In this document: positions 33,606 through 45,045 of the stretch, piece after piece
How positions within the stretch are numbered: the stretch's first letter is position 1
How the letters are laid out: each line of letters opens with the position of its first letter
Assembly (NCBI GenBank): GCA_958299035.1
Contig: CATQJL010000316.1
Span: forward strand, 23,971,676 to 24,035,675
Source: Cylicocyclus nassatus
Lineage: Eukaryota > Nematoda > Chromadorea > Rhabditida > Strongylidae
Direction: 5' to 3'
Length of the DNA: 64,000 nucleotides
The notes under the pieces: generated by a model
What the model was told of the DNA's origin: nothing
The model's input: only the letters and a program-made list of their open reading frames with translations
The model's database searches: none
Translations under genes and position numbers: made by a program

Positions 33606-35166
33606 AAGTTATGGTGCTGCGTATTTTGCGTGAAATCCGTTAATTCGCGGATTCCTGGAATGTCGTGGGATTTCCAGAATGTCGCGGACTTAAGCTTAAA
33701 TCCCGGAATTCCGCGAAGTTCACGGAGATTTCGCACATTCTGTGAGCGGTACTGTAATCTTGAGCAGATTTTAGATTTTAGTGTGACTCTCTACCATACT
33801 CCTGTAGTATACTTCTACTGAAGAGCCTCGGGAGTGGTTGTTCACTTATTGTATTCCTGTATAGGGGTAGAGGCGAAACAGGCTTAATAGTAATCCTTTA
33901 TTTTTATTCATTCTATGTGTTATCAGCGATAGATCAATGGCAATACAGCCGACTGAACAATCCAACCAAACAAAAAACTGCAAAAACTGGGCGGAAACTT
34001 ACTGTTTAGCGTATACCTATCATATCCTGCTAGATTGTGGCACTCTTATACACTATATGATGCGTCTCGCCGAGCTGAATCGAATGGTGTCCTCGGATTC
34101 AGAATTTGTCCATTTTAAAGCAAGATATGGTGATTTCGACGGATTCTAGTGGAGTGTGGCGCACTCTACCGCACTTCGGCGGAGTCCGCCGCAGTCCGGC
34201 GACTTTTTTGACGAATTGTGAGCGGTATTGTAGTAGAGTAGTGCAGCCACATGTCAGTGCGAATGTGCGAAAGGTAAGTACAAACTCTACGTGAAGCATC
34301 TTCTTGCAAATTGCTGGCTAACTAATTCTACGTAAGTGAATGTAAGTCAGTCTCTGGCAGTGAAAAGAAGATAGCATGTAAAACACACATTATTGAAAAC
34401 ATGAATAGTTAGAATTCTAGCTGTTTTCCCGGTCTAGCCCGGGACACGGCTTCAACTGATCTTGCCCAACCCCTCCCACCCTCCCCCCCCCCCCCACTTA
34501 CCTCCCCTCACTTCCCCTTCCCACTTGGCCATTATGTTGCGCTGCAAGGGATTTCTGTATCAGAGTTACTCACCCGCTGTAGGCTCTTCTTGAACCACCG
34601 CATCCTTCCTAGCGAAAATCAAATACTGTTATTGTTTACACGAAATCATGGAAATGACTTGTTAGCCAATGTTGAGAACTCATCCTTATGCCAAGAATTA
34701 ATAAATCAATAGAATGGCCTAGCGAATCGCCTCTAAAAGTAGCGCTAAACTACCTCCGGAGGTCGAATCATATGTGTGCAATTTTCGGCTCAATCGCTTC
34801 ATTGACGGGCGTTTCTATAAACGAACAACCAAACGAACACACTTACAAAGTTATATATACATATAGGGACATCTGCGTTGGTTCGATTCTCTAATGTTGA
34901 CTCTGAATGGATATAATGGACCTGAAACAACGAAAGTGCTATCAAGCCACGCCAAAATCCTATCAAGCTCGCGCAGCCAGGGACTGCCTCCATTCACGTA
35001 TTGACATGGTAATTAGGAGAAGCTTACACTGCACACTGCAGTGTGACTGCCATGCAGCAGCTCCTTCCCGCTGGCATGCCTACGTGGACGATCCTTGGAG
35101 CAATTCTAACAATTTTTAATCGAAACAGACTCACTTTCCTTACTGATAAAAAATACTGCAGAAGAG
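33606..35166. other. Stretch with no gene seen; degenerate GC patches
   Basis: Short degenerate repeats at 33640-33740 (GGATTCCTGGAATGTCG, GGAATTCCGCG) and a similar patch at 34145-34210 (GTGGCGCACTC, GGCGGAGTCCGCCGCAGTCC) that share TTTTTGACG/TGTGAGCGGTA context. A C12 run lies near 34490. No exon is convincing. Confidence 0.3.
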
Positions 35167-35496
35167 ATGTCCAAAAAGTGGAGAGCTTCGGCATTTGAAC
35201 GTTCATGTTTTAGTGGCTCCCGCGTCCTGTCAGACAATAGTCTATGTGACGACTCTCGACGGAACACGACTACTTCCGCTTCATCAATTACAACCGACAG
35301 CAATGTTGGAATAGCGGCCGTGCTTGCATTTGTTAAAGATCAAGTATGGTTCAAAGAACATTTCTCACGTTACGACACAGAAGGTTTACTGCCGCGCCTC
35401 GAGCGATGCAACGCTGATTGCTTGGGCGTTCACGGGTGCTTACCTCAGTGGCGCCCGGGACCCTTGCTGCGGGAATGCTGCCGAGTCAAAGTGTGA
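35167..35496 (+). CDS. Unrecognised 109-codon frame, cysteine-rich C-terminus
   Basis: The open frame begins just after an acceptor-like AATACTGCAG. It includes GIAAVLAFVKDQVWFKEHF (a short hydrophobic stretch) and ends RCNADCLGVHGCLPQW...CCRVKV. Five closely spaced cysteines near the end could suggest a secreted protein. However the same DNA is open in another + frame and partly on the - strand. No family recognised. Confidence 0.25.
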   Translation: MSKKWRASAFERSCFSGSRVLSDNSLCDDSRRNTTTSASSITTDSNVGIAAVLAFVKDQVWFKEHFSRYDTEGLLPRLERCNADCLGVHGCLPQWRPGPLLRECCRVKV

Positions 35497-35971
35497 TAAC
35501 GCGCAAAAAGCTGTGTATAGTGGTCTGCGGTCAGCTTGCGGCCATTGCCAGGTAGGATGCCACAAGACCTTAAACCAGTTAAACAAACCCGTGCTTTTTG
35601 CTTTCAGGTATTGGAAGCTAACATTTGATAAGGGAAGGCTTTGGAAGGAGAAAAATAACTGGAGAAGTTTACGCGTGCAAACTCACCGATTCTCGCAATT
35701 ACGCCGAGCCTTATACGCTTTTTCGACAATGCTATTATCGCCGTCATGCTTGGCAGTTCCTCCACTAAGATTTCGCAGATGGTTCTTAGGTTTCTAGCGG
35801 TGCCTCTAGCATTCTCGCTGTGTCCGAAGACGCCGGATGGTGGTTTGTCACTGTGGATGAGGAACAGTAAAGAAGTGGAGTGGTTTGCACCGGATGAAAG
35901 CTTGCGGCTTGTGTCGGCAATGTAGATAAAAACCATGAGAAAAATTTTCATTACGGGACGTTTTATCTTTA

Positions 35972-36654
35972 TACAGAGTGTCCCAAAAAGATGTGCACAC
36001 TGTTTGATGGTTAATAACTCTCTTGCTTTCAGGTTTTTTGCCGAATTCAAGGTACCATTCTGTAGAGCGAGGTTCAACTTAGATTTGCAGTGTGGAGCAA
36101 ATCACCAATCACTTTTCATTACTGTAGGATTACGGTATGAACTTCCAACATACAGCGTCACTGTGGAATAGGCCTTGTGATAAGAAAATTTCAAAAAAAT
36201 CTGAAAATCTGTGTATTATGGTTTTCAGGCGTGCTCATTTCAGTACATAACTTTTCATCAACTTTTCGAACTTTCTTGCTCGTGTATTCACATTTTTGAT
36301 CGACATTGGGAAAACAGTTTTTACTCTAAATCTGAAATAACTTATGAAAGAAGCACTGTACTAAATCGCAAACTTCATATTTAGAATCAGCACCTTCAAT
36401 TAGCCCAGTTGAGAGTTTCTGGCTTGTTTGGCTTTCTTTCTGAGGCAAATTGCGCCTTTTAATGGCCTAAAACCCTCTTCGAAGTTCCTACCGTAATCCT
36501 ACAGTAATGAAGAGCGATCGATGATTCGCTCCATTCTGCAAATCTAAGTTGAACCTCGCTCTATAGAATGGTACTTTAAGCTCGACAAAAGACACGAAAG
36601 CAAGAGAGCTATTAACGATCAAACAGTGTGCACATCTTTTTGGGACACCCTGTA
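35972..36654. mobile_element. GGTGTCCCAAAA TIR element, complete copy
   Basis: Left end ACAGAGTGTCCCAAAAAGAT, right end inverted: ATCTTTTTGGGACACCCTGT. Long subterminal inverted blocks: GCACACTGTTTGAT, TAATAACTCTC, GTACCATTCTGTAGAGCG and TACTGTAGGATTACGGTA. The 683-bp interior is AT-rich with no transposase. A reference copy for this abundant family (1-230, 45739-46367, 46368-46785, 59523-61186, 61192-61864). Confidence 0.85.
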
Positions 36655-37470
36655 GGTGCCTAAGTTTTTGAGAATCGTCAATGTCAAGATTTCAATAGAA
36701 AAAAATTATGAGACAGCATGATACTAAGAAATAGCAGAATCAGAAAATGCGAGCCATCTTATCACACAATCTACTAGAATCATACTGTTACATTTCTGTA
36801 TGTCTTTTGTCCAAAAAAAATTCTTATGTTTTTGAAATTGCCTGAGGAGAAAATCCATGATAGATTTGCATGAAACGAAAATAATTGGTGGATAATGTAC
36901 TCGAAAACCTCTGACTTCAAATTTTATTCGTGGTTATAGTCAATACTGAGCCCTAACCTTGCACCGAACAAAACTACGGAGACACCTCACAAGTCCTAAA
37001 TAAAAAATCGGTCTTGATCAAATAATCATAGCTACCGAGTTTTTGAGAATTTATCTAAAGTCTCTGTTTCAGCATATAAAGTGCTAGTCAGTTGATCTGA
37101 TTGTTAAAAAGACCTGGGTGCGTGCTTTACTGTGTCATAGTCTGGGGGGTTCATAGTTAGCGCGAGTCCGAGTGTGCCTCGTATGCATACCACATGTGTG
37201 AAAATATGAATTTGAATAGGTTTCCTAACGTTTCATAGATGTACTAATTTAGCGACGAGCTGGCATCCTGGGTTCCGCCTCGGTTTGGGGCCAGTCTATT
37301 GTCTTGACTTCTCAGGCAGCGAAACTTACTTCTTTTAATTCCGACTCATCCTGGGTTCGCTTCCTACCGTCTTTACCATGTCTTGATGACCAGCAAATCA
37401 AAATGAGCTTCACCACTCATCCTTCGCGACTATGGAGAACGTGCACAAACATACAAATTTTTTGCTTTAT

Positions 37471-38193
37471 ATTAGGTTGAACCGAAAGTTCATTCGCACC
37501 ATTTTCAAAAAATCATAACTTCTTTCTGTAACAACAATTTTGCGCAGTTCAAATTTTATTGGAAAGCGTAAAACATGTAGTTTCCAAAAATTTCCTGGGA
37601 ACTTCCTAATATGCTCAGATTGCAGAGATAAAAAATAAAAGAGTTCATCCGAAATTCGGAATTTTTGAGCAAAAATTCTAAAAATCTAGAAACTGTGCGA
37701 TAAATCCAAAACAGCCATCATCTTAAGTTTTCTTATATTTTATCACTAACTGAGTAAGTTTGTGCTAATCGAGCTCTTCTTTCAGAAGTTATGATTTTTT
37801 GTAAAAATGCCGAGGAATCGATTTCCTAAAAATCTTAGAATTGATTTTTCGGCGTTTTTTCAAAAAAAAATCATAACTTTTGAAAGAAGACCTTGATCAG
37901 CACAAACTTGACTTAGTTAATAATAAAGTATAAGAAAACGTAAGATGATGTTGTTCTGGATTTTATCGCATAGTTTCTAAATTTTTAAAATTTTTGCTCA
38001 AAGATTCCGATCGGATGATCTCGTCCTTCCATTTTTATTTCTGCAAACTAAGCATATTGGAAAGTCTCCAGGGCACCTTTGGAAACTACGTGTTTTACGC
38101 TTTCTGAAAGACCTTGAATTGAGCAAAACCGTTGTGAATGAAAGAAGTTACGATTTTTGAAAATAGTGCGAACGAACTTTCGGGACAACCTAA
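37471..38193. mobile_element. Mariner-type palindromic element
   Basis: Left ATTAGGTTGAACCGAAAGTT then CATTCGCACCATTTTC; right CGAACTTTCGGGACAACCTAAT. The element is largely palindromic: AAATCATAACTTCTTTC, AACATGTAGTTTCC and GAAAGAAGACCTTGATC have inverted partners. TA lies at both ends (TAT|ATTAGG and CCTAAT|ATA). No coding frame. Confidence 0.75.
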
Positions 38194-38259
38194 TATATAG
38201 AGATTACGGAACGACTCATACACAGGGTAAAGCAGGGGTGTGGCACACGACCGCCGGAT

Positions 38260-38335
38260 ACGACCCCTCCCCCCCTTAGGTCAGACCCGGGCACGACCCC
38301 CCCCCTTTTCCCCCTCCCCCCTCCCCAGGTTTTAT
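38260..38335 (+). repeat. Polypyrimidine tract
   Basis: C-rich runs (CCCCTCCCCCCC, CCCCCCCCCTTTTCCCCC) after GTGTGGCACACGACC. A related C-rich tract with TACGACCCC lies at 42195-42260. Such tracts can form triplex DNA; no gene. Confidence 0.6.
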
Positions 38336-38519
38336 GCTTGGCTAACTGTTTCGATATATATTATCTTTTGTTTTATTCGAAAGATTTTTCTTAGTGTATA
38401 CATGAGAAATTATCAACACAATCAGAAACCGAAAGCAAAATATCGAAAGTTACAACTCGTAGAGATATCCGACCAGTACTAAGTTATCTTAGGCAGAAAG
38501 AGTAAGTCACTCAACCAAA

Positions 38520-40793
38520 CTAAGAGTGAAAAATATTTCTGGCACTAGTGATTTTCCACACATCGGCATCAGGACTGCGACAGTAGTGTCGTAATTTTTC
38601 TAATTCTCGCTTTGTAGTCTCTCTTCCCTCTTTTTCATATTCTTCTCTTGTCAGTAGACGTCGCCTTGGTGGAAACAGCTTCCTCCTGGACATAAGAGTA
38701 CGATAATCCCAAGCTAAAAAATATTTATGGCTTACCAAAAGTACCCAGCAACTGCACCAATGCCTCGCAGAAATGAACCTAGCCAAGATCTTGTGAACAG
38801 ATGCAGGATCAGGAGAGTGATGACTCCCACTGAAACTTCTTGGACCTGGAGAACGACTGTGGAACACAAATCGGTTAGATTTAGAAAATTAAATGAGTCA
38901 GGATCTGAATCTGAGGCGATGGTACAGAAAAGTTTGGAAAAAATGAAGTGACTGAAGAAAAATACTGCATAAGACCGCGGGTTGTGACTAAATATACCAC
39001 AATTTAGTTGATCAAAAAAATTGGTGGGATTTGAGAATAAACTTTAAAAATGCAAACAGATTACAACATGAACCTGGAAAGATGGCAATGGTTGAAATAC
39101 CTCAGACGACACATAGATGTGCAAAAGCGCCACAGCTTGCATTGCCCACTAAGCAAGATCCAATGACTGTGCATCCCTTGGTGGACCCTTTTTGTAGCAG
39201 GCAGCCAGAGAGATCAACATGACCGTAGCCTGTTAATGGATTCGTTCACCATGATTTTATCAAATCGATTGGTACTTACAACATATGCAACAGAGTATTT
39301 TTGATACTGTGCGGCGAGCGATGCGATATTTTTCCAAGTAAGATGCAACATGTACATCGCTAGTGACCATCCACCAACAAGGATTGGTAAACCTATCAAT
39401 TTCTGAAGACATTCAGCAGAGACAGGTGCTAAATCCACAAATAAACTATTGAATGACAAACCTTTGGAGCAAATCTCTATAGGACAAATTCAATGAGAAG
39501 TAAAGACGCAAGTAGACCGAAAGAACAACCAATTCCATAGAAAGCGTATTTCTGGCTAGACTTCGAGCAAAGATAAATAGTAATATACCAGCTACAAATG
39601 CACCGAGGCGAATGTAATTAACATCTAGAATAAGTGTAACAATGAAAAAGAAACGAAAAATAAGTAAAATGAACCTACTCAAAACTTTAGCTTGCACACT
39701 GTGTGGCAGTTTTGTCACGACTGCAACGACCGTATCATTGAACAAATTCAAGTAATGACTCTTCCACAGATTGACTCCTTTTAGTAAACCGAACATACTA
39801 TTATCTTTGGGGTAGTCATTTGCGACGACACTGCAGTTGTCACCCTAAAAACATACACTACAAAATAGGATCATGGTAGGCATACGATAAGCGTCAAAAT
39901 ATCAGATCCAACAGGGGAAGGCTTCCAGCTGAACTGGGCTTTTCACATGACACCTATATCACTAGACACGTCCTCGGATGCTAATTCCAAATCTGCTTTC
40001 CTTTTCTGCGAAACAATTTTTCGAAAGAAATCACGAGTGTTTGAAAGTCCAATTCATGCTAGTGGCGCAAAATTAGCGAAAAACTGTACAAAAAACACAA
40101 ACACTGAAACTAGGTATTCAAATTTGTATCAATGCTGACTACAAGAAAGGAGCATAACATGTGGCAATCAGCATGTTTTTGTACAGTCCACTTGAGGCTT
40201 GACAAATTTAGGCTTTCAAACACTCATGACTTTTTTGGAAAGGCCCCGAAAAAGAAAAGATTTGGAATCACTATTCAATGCTCTACAAAGCGATATAGGT
40301 GTCGTATGAAAAGTTAGCTTTAAATTAAAAGGTTTCCCTGGCAAATTCTATACAAAAACACACAAAATGCATACAGTACAACTGTAGGTTCACAGTAAGG
40401 CTTATCACACAAAAGGCGAATGATATATGATTACTCACCTTATAGAGGCTGTAGGTATCACTGTCAGTAAGGTTTAGCAATAATAAAATGTCACTGAAGG
40501 CTCTTGACGGACTATATTCCAGCCCTCCCCTCGATAAAGGAACAAATCCTCCATTCGATGACTTTGCTGGGATAATCCATCGTGTTTTCTCGAGTTCTGC
40601 AAGATTAAACTATCAAGATATTCACTTGAATCAGATAGTTTCAGAAGATTGGTTTCCCTAATCGATAAATTTGCACACTCTGAGTTATCTCACGCGTCTT
40701 TGTTTCCCAGAAATTGATCCGTTCTGGTTTTCAAAACCCGTATGTTGAAGCTAGTTCAAAGTCGAACTTACCTCTTAGCTTACAAACAGCCAT
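38520..40793 (-). pseudogene. NEMP/TMEM194 nuclear-envelope membrane protein gene, disrupted
   Basis: Eight exons on the - strand: 40793-40772, 40596-40439, 39844-39679, 39624-39462, 39402-39280, 39229-39101, 38845-38779, 38713-38520. They join in phase apart from the faults below, and give the NEMP-domain order. Key blocks are GILLFIFARSLARNT (first helix), FYGIGCSFGLLASLLLI (second), ILVGGWSLAMYMLHLTW, VAYVATVMLISLAACYKKGP, VGVITLLILHLFTRSW, then RRRLLTREEYEKEGRET with LRHYCRSPDADVWK. NEMP proteins are multi-pass proteins of the inner nuclear membrane. Faults: a 1-nt loss between ARNT and FYG (exon 39624-39462 is 163 bp; 164 would keep phase), TAG at 39479-39477 before RFAPK, and TAG at 39151-39149 before WAMQ. 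The N-terminal exon is the least sure. Identity is firm; whether it is a pseudogene or has sequence errors is open. Confidence 0.8.
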
Positions 40794-40868
40794 TAAAAAC
40801 CAATGGTGAAGCAAAGGCAATAACAAAAAAAGTGAATAAGGAAGTCCGACACCGCCACCTTATCAAAA

Positions 40869-40871
40869 TCT
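40869..40871 (-). promoter_or_regulatory. Candidate leader (trans-splice) acceptor upstream of NEMP gene
   Basis: On the - strand GATTTGGATTTCAG gives an acceptor at 40870 upstream of the candidate ATG at 40793. With the stop of the upstream gene at 40995 the spacing is about 125 bp, which is the usual order of nematode intercistronic regions. An alternative is an ordinary cis intron acceptor. Confidence 0.35.
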
Positions 40872-40994
40872 GAAATCCAAATCTACATCCCTTAATCAAA
40901 TAAAAATTACTTTTAGTAAAACATGGACATAATGACCGTAGACAAACCTATAGTTGACAGTTATATAATTGGCGCAAAGCATAGTGTTTTGCGC

Positions 40995-41110
40995 CTATTC
41001 GACCAAGAATTTCTTCGTAACTTCGACGTCGTCTCGGTTACCAAGACGAATTTTAGTCTTCGATAAATCGGTGAGAAAATCTTGCAACTGTTCACCATTC
41101 ATCCTTTCAT
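40995..41110 (-). CDS. Terminal exon of an unrecognised gene upstream of NEMP
   Basis: On the - strand an open block follows an acceptor (TTTTTCATTCCAG) and ends TAG at 40997-40995. It uses 2 nt to finish a split codon, then encodes ERMNGEQLQDFLTDLSKT followed by KIRLGNRDDVEVTKKFLVE. The composition (charged, helical) and splice context support real coding. Only one frame is open. Upstream exons would be above 41110 but the next 200 bp is purine/pyrimidine-rich and no exon is clear. Family not recognised. Its closeness to the NEMP gene on the same strand suggests a shared transcript. Confidence 0.5.
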
Positions 41111-41563
41111 CTGGAATGAAAAAGTTAAAAGCCGGTTCAAGAGACAAAATGCAAAGGATGCAACAGAAACGAAAACGGGAAAAAAACGAACACGAAAAAC
41201 AACGGAAGCGACGAGGAAAGAGTACGAAAGCGAAATAGCAGAAAAGCGAACTCGAGGGAAAGAAAGAGAGAGTATGAGATGAAAGAGAGGGAGAAAGATA
41301 GAGAAAAAAGCGAGAACATCACAGCTCATAACGAGAGTGGGAGTCAAAGGCGCGTATCTCGCGCCTCTGTGTGTTTTGACAATCTTTCGAGCGCTACCGT
41401 AACCCAATATTTTTTGGCCGCACTTCCCAGCATATGGTTCGCAAAAACCATATGTATTTCCTTCTAAAGAAAAAGGTTCGAAGGGAAACAGCTATTACGG
41501 AGAGAGGAAGGATGTCTATAGGATGATATGAAAAAGGCAGCTGTTTGAACGATTTGAAGGTAA

Positions 41564-41650
41564 GTTAATGGCCTGCGGCACCCCCCCCCCCCTCAAAACC
41601 TGCGGCAGCCGCAGGTTTTGAGGGGGGGGGGGGTGCCGCAGGCCATTAAC
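41564..41650. repeat. Perfect 43-bp-arm palindrome with C12/G12
   Basis: GTTAATGGCCTGCGGCA, C12, TCAAAACCTGCGGC, a single A, then the exact reverse complement including G12. There is no mismatch in 43 bp. It can form a stable hairpin or cruciform. Confidence 0.95.
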
Positions 41651-42194
41651 TATATCAAAAAAAAACATTTTTAGCGGACAATATTTATATACATCAATAG
41701 CCTAAACCTCATAGATTCCATAGGGATGTTTTGAGCCTGATTCGTCTTCTTAGCTCTGAGTAATATTTGGTGAAAGCACAGCGATCAAAAGCTAAAAGCG
41801 ATTTTGGTTGGCTTCTAATTCAATAGTTTGGAGGTCTTCAAGCGGAATTCCTGAGGTGGACAAAGAAGGAGTAGTGCTTTGTATTGAGTGCAAGAAGAGG
41901 TAGCTTACTCACCGTTAAGATGAAGTTAATCATGTTTTAAATTACTGCTTTATAAAAGGTTGTTTACTGCTCGGAGACCTCAGAGTTCGCTGAAACTTGG
42001 CGCATAGGGGTTATTCGACACGCGGATTACGACAATTATGCTTGATTAGAGGTACGGTAAGTTACGGTAGGCATACGGTATCTACAAGTTTGTATCGCTG
42101 AACTTGAATTTTGCAGGATTTCAACAGCGTGGCACATCTAAGAACTTAGCTGCAGTCATTTCCCCTTAGAAACCGCTTTTGACCTTGGGTCGAT

Positions 42195-42265
42195 ACGACC
42201 CCCCCCCCCTACCTACCCTCCCCCCCTTACGACCCCTCCCCCCCTGCGGCGTGCCGCACCCCCCG
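42195..42265 (+). repeat. C-rich polypyrimidine tract
   Basis: GATACGACC, C-runs, CTACCTACC, TTACGACCCC, then GGCGTGCCGCACC. It resembles the tract at 38260 and the GTGGCACACGACCG...TACGACCCC phrase at 16197, so it is a degraded dispersed repeat. Confidence 0.5.
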
Positions 42266-42926
42266 CTTTACCCTGCTCATACATGAGCCACCGTTTTTCA
42301 CGTAGGCGATACAATGTGTACAGCAGTACAGCAAGAAGCCTCTGCTTTCTACCTTGTGCTCTCTCCTTCGCCTGCGCCCATCATCTCATCTTGCTTATTC
42401 GTCTTCCCACTTTCCCACTCCCGTAATTCTCACTCCCTCCAACGCATGAACTTAACCTTCCCGAAGCGTTGCTTAAAATCATTGCATCATCAACACCGGC
42501 TCCCTTTTGTTTATACATAAAAGAAGTAAATATAAGAGTGAGAATTACGACAGTAACTGCTCAGTTTTGTTTTTATTACTACATATCAAAAATTATTGAA
42601 CCAAAAGAATGGCTAAGCGAATCGCCGCAAAAAATAATCCAGAACATTCACTACGGTCCAGAACATATGTGTGCGAAGCCTAGGTCTTATGAATCTAAAC
42701 ACTAAGTTTCTGTGGCGAATATACATATTAGCGGGCAAGTTAATTTTGGACCTCGTGTACAATAAGATAGAGATAGATAAACATTAAACAAAATCCAATC
42801 TGTTGCAATCTAACAGGCGTAATTGGCATGTTTCTACCACATGCAAATGTTATTTTTTAGTAGAATAACTCTAGAAGAAAACATGTTAGAGAGAAAACTT
42901 TATGAAATGTGAACGGCTCTTTTCAG

Positions 42927-43022
42927 GGGCAAGGACAGAGCGCTGAAAAATGCTTCAAATGGATCGAATCACACTTTAAGCAAGCCGTGCATGCAGCTTA
43001 TGCTCGAATCATTAATGCACAA
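42927..43022 (+). CDS. Neprilysin-like M13 peptidase, later exon
   Basis: Exon of 96 bp (32 codons, phase 0/0) between GGCTCTTTTCAG and a GTAAGT donor. It encodes GQGQSAEKCFKWIESHFKQA followed by VHAAYARIINAQ. Family knowledge: M13 enzymes have the pattern W-x-x-C-x-x-x-v-x-x-x-l-x-x-A-v-g-x-l-Y-v-x-x-x-F, a conserved cysteine and helix just before the catalytic lobe; EKCFKWIESHFKQAVHAAYA fits. The exons between 20200 and here, encoding roughly 200 residues of the helical domain, were not found, so this exon may belong to the same gene or to a tandem relative. Confidence 0.7.
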
Positions 43023-43320
43023 GTAAGTGAAACATCCTGTCAATCGTGTGTACGTAATGCACAGAAATTCCAAGTCCCGTTTTCATGTAACCTGGGCATG
43101 TTCGTGTCTTGGAATTACTTCTGTGCTACACAGACTTGATGAGAGGTCTTTATTTCCAATCTCGGCCAAAGTTTCGACGCCTTCGTCTTCCGCCTGAAAA
43201 TGGTTCAAAGTGTCGCCCATGACTCAACACTACCGAAAATTGCCTCCAAAAGAACTAGTTTTCGACTTTCCCTCAGTATTACTACTGTGGAATTATGCAG
43301 AGCAAGAAGACCACCAATAT

Positions 43321-43470
43321 GCGGGTGGAGAACATTAGGTCGCCGTATTTGGAAGAGTCCCGCGCGGATTCCCTGCAGGAACGCATGTCCGCGCATGTAC
43401 AAGGGTGCGTATTTGTCGCAAATGACCGCGGGGACCGCCCTTTTTCGGCGACCTAATGTCCCCCATCCCC
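43321..43470. repeat. 150-bp palindromic element, copy 3
   Basis: GGGTGGAGAACATTAGGTCG at the left and CGACCTAATGTCCCCCATCC at the right. The core GAGTCCCGCGCGGA, CCTGCAGGAACGCATGTCC, CAAGGGTGCGTATTTGT, AAATGACCG is as in copies 1 and 2. ATATGCG flanks occur on both sides (left AATATGCGGG, right AATATGCGTG). Confidence 0.75.
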
Positions 43471-44113
43471 AATATGCGTGAAATTTGTACCGGAAGTGAG
43501 CTGTCGCGGCGGACGAATGAGTCATTCTACAGATACATATCGAATGCAATCTATAGCTGGCATAGCGATATGATAGAAGAAAACCAGCAGTCTGACAGGC
43601 ATTCGCTTTTGTTATTCATTTCCGGATTCTTGCAAATGTCCAGAATGCTTCCATCGCCTTCCTAGTCGAGGTCTCCCTTCGTAAGAAAAATTTTACATTT
43701 GAAGTCAAAACCGTCTCCTTCTGTTTCTTCCGTTCTCTTCGCTTCTGTGCCTTTTATATGCTAGATTGGGAGATTGCGCAAAATTTATCGGATGGATATC
43801 GCAAAATTTATCTGGATGTTTATTGCAAAAAATCCGAGAATGAATAACAGAAGCGTGTGCCTGTCAATCACTGCTAATTTCCTTTCAATTTGTTAAGATA
43901 CTATTTGAAATAACAACCCGTAATGATTAATGAGCCTTATTTTCTTTGATATAAGTAAATAAATCGATAAATTGATAGATAGACCGAGCAAATCGCCAAA
44001 AAAGTAGCCTATTGTGTGCAGGGGTAGTAAACATGTGTGTGCAAAGTTTGACATTTTTTGTCTATCTGACATATACTTCACGCAAACATAATTATTCACA
44101 AATTTGCGTTATA
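43471..44113. other. Stretch with no gene seen
   Basis: No supported exon. A 69-codon frame at 43456 overlaps the repeat and has no splice support. Confidence 0.3.
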
Positions 44114-44628
44114 TATTAGGTTGTACCAAAAGTTCTTTAGCACCATTTTTTTATGAAATAGTAAGTCATGCTCTTTATAACGACATCTTAGCTGCTTACT
44201 AATGATCATTTGTTACATAGATAGGAGCAATAGAAGATTAGTCAAAATTCGAATTTTCTCTGCGGGGTCATAAAAAATCGGAAACTTGTAACAAAAATCG
44301 GAGCGGTCGGTATTGCAGGTTCTTTAACCCGCTCTTTCTAACTGTGTTTCTTGAGTTTGCGCCGATTGGGAGTCTCTGTGAAAAGTTATGATTTTCGAGC
44401 AAGCAATAGAAAAGGGCGAATTTGGTTTATTTTGGCATTTTTCAGCGAAATCATAACTTTTCATAGAGACGCTCAATCAGCACAAACTTTGTACAGTTAG
44501 AAAGAGCTGGTGAAAGAACCTACAATACCGAAGCCTCCGACTTTTGTTGCAAGTAAATTCGAATTTTGACTACTTTTCTTCTATGGCTCCTATCTAGGCA
44601 ACAGATGACCAGTAAGCAGCTAACAAGG
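44114..44628. mobile_element. Mariner-type palindromic element, left part
   Basis: Left end ATTAGGTTGTACCAAAAGTT. Interior palindromic blocks: AATTCGAATTTTC, TCATAAAAAATCGGAAACTT, GGAGCGGTCGGTATTGCAGG. The element stops near 44628 without a right TIR. Its missing right end matches the intact right end of the copy at 46797-47294. Confidence 0.65.
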
Positions 44629-45045
44629 GAATGGTCAGAAATCGAACTGGCCAATCCAGATAAGCTGCATACCATTAGATGCAGCATGAAAAGCTGACTC
44701 TAAATCTGTCTTCCTTACCTACTTATCGCCTTTGTGGACGAAGCTATAAACCATTAAAGACCATTATTTTGCTAAGAAATTATGCGAAATTGAAAATTTA
44801 GCAGTACAGAGCCACTTTCGCCTTGATGCTGGGCCAAAACATGCAGCTGGCTTACTTCAAATTTTTAAAGCCAAAAGCTGAGCTAAAAGTGCAACAATGT
44901 GCTTAATTTCGCTATTTTTATGTATGATTATTTCATAATAAAACGCTTGTAGCTTCAGCGTTGCGTTTTCTTCACAGATAGGCCAGGAAGAGAATTCGTG
45001 GGTTTCAAGAATGTTCGTGGAAAGGCAAAACAGTTTTTTCATTTG

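Noticed and set aside
38714..38735. 22-bp intron in the NEMP gene
   Set aside because: Too short; using the donor at 38778 gives a 65-bp intron and correct phase between the last two exons.
41082..41407. Lys/Arg-rich + frame and its Phe/Ser-rich - counterpart
   Set aside because: They follow a purine-rich low-complexity tract; only the - strand exon 40995-41110 has splice and composition support.
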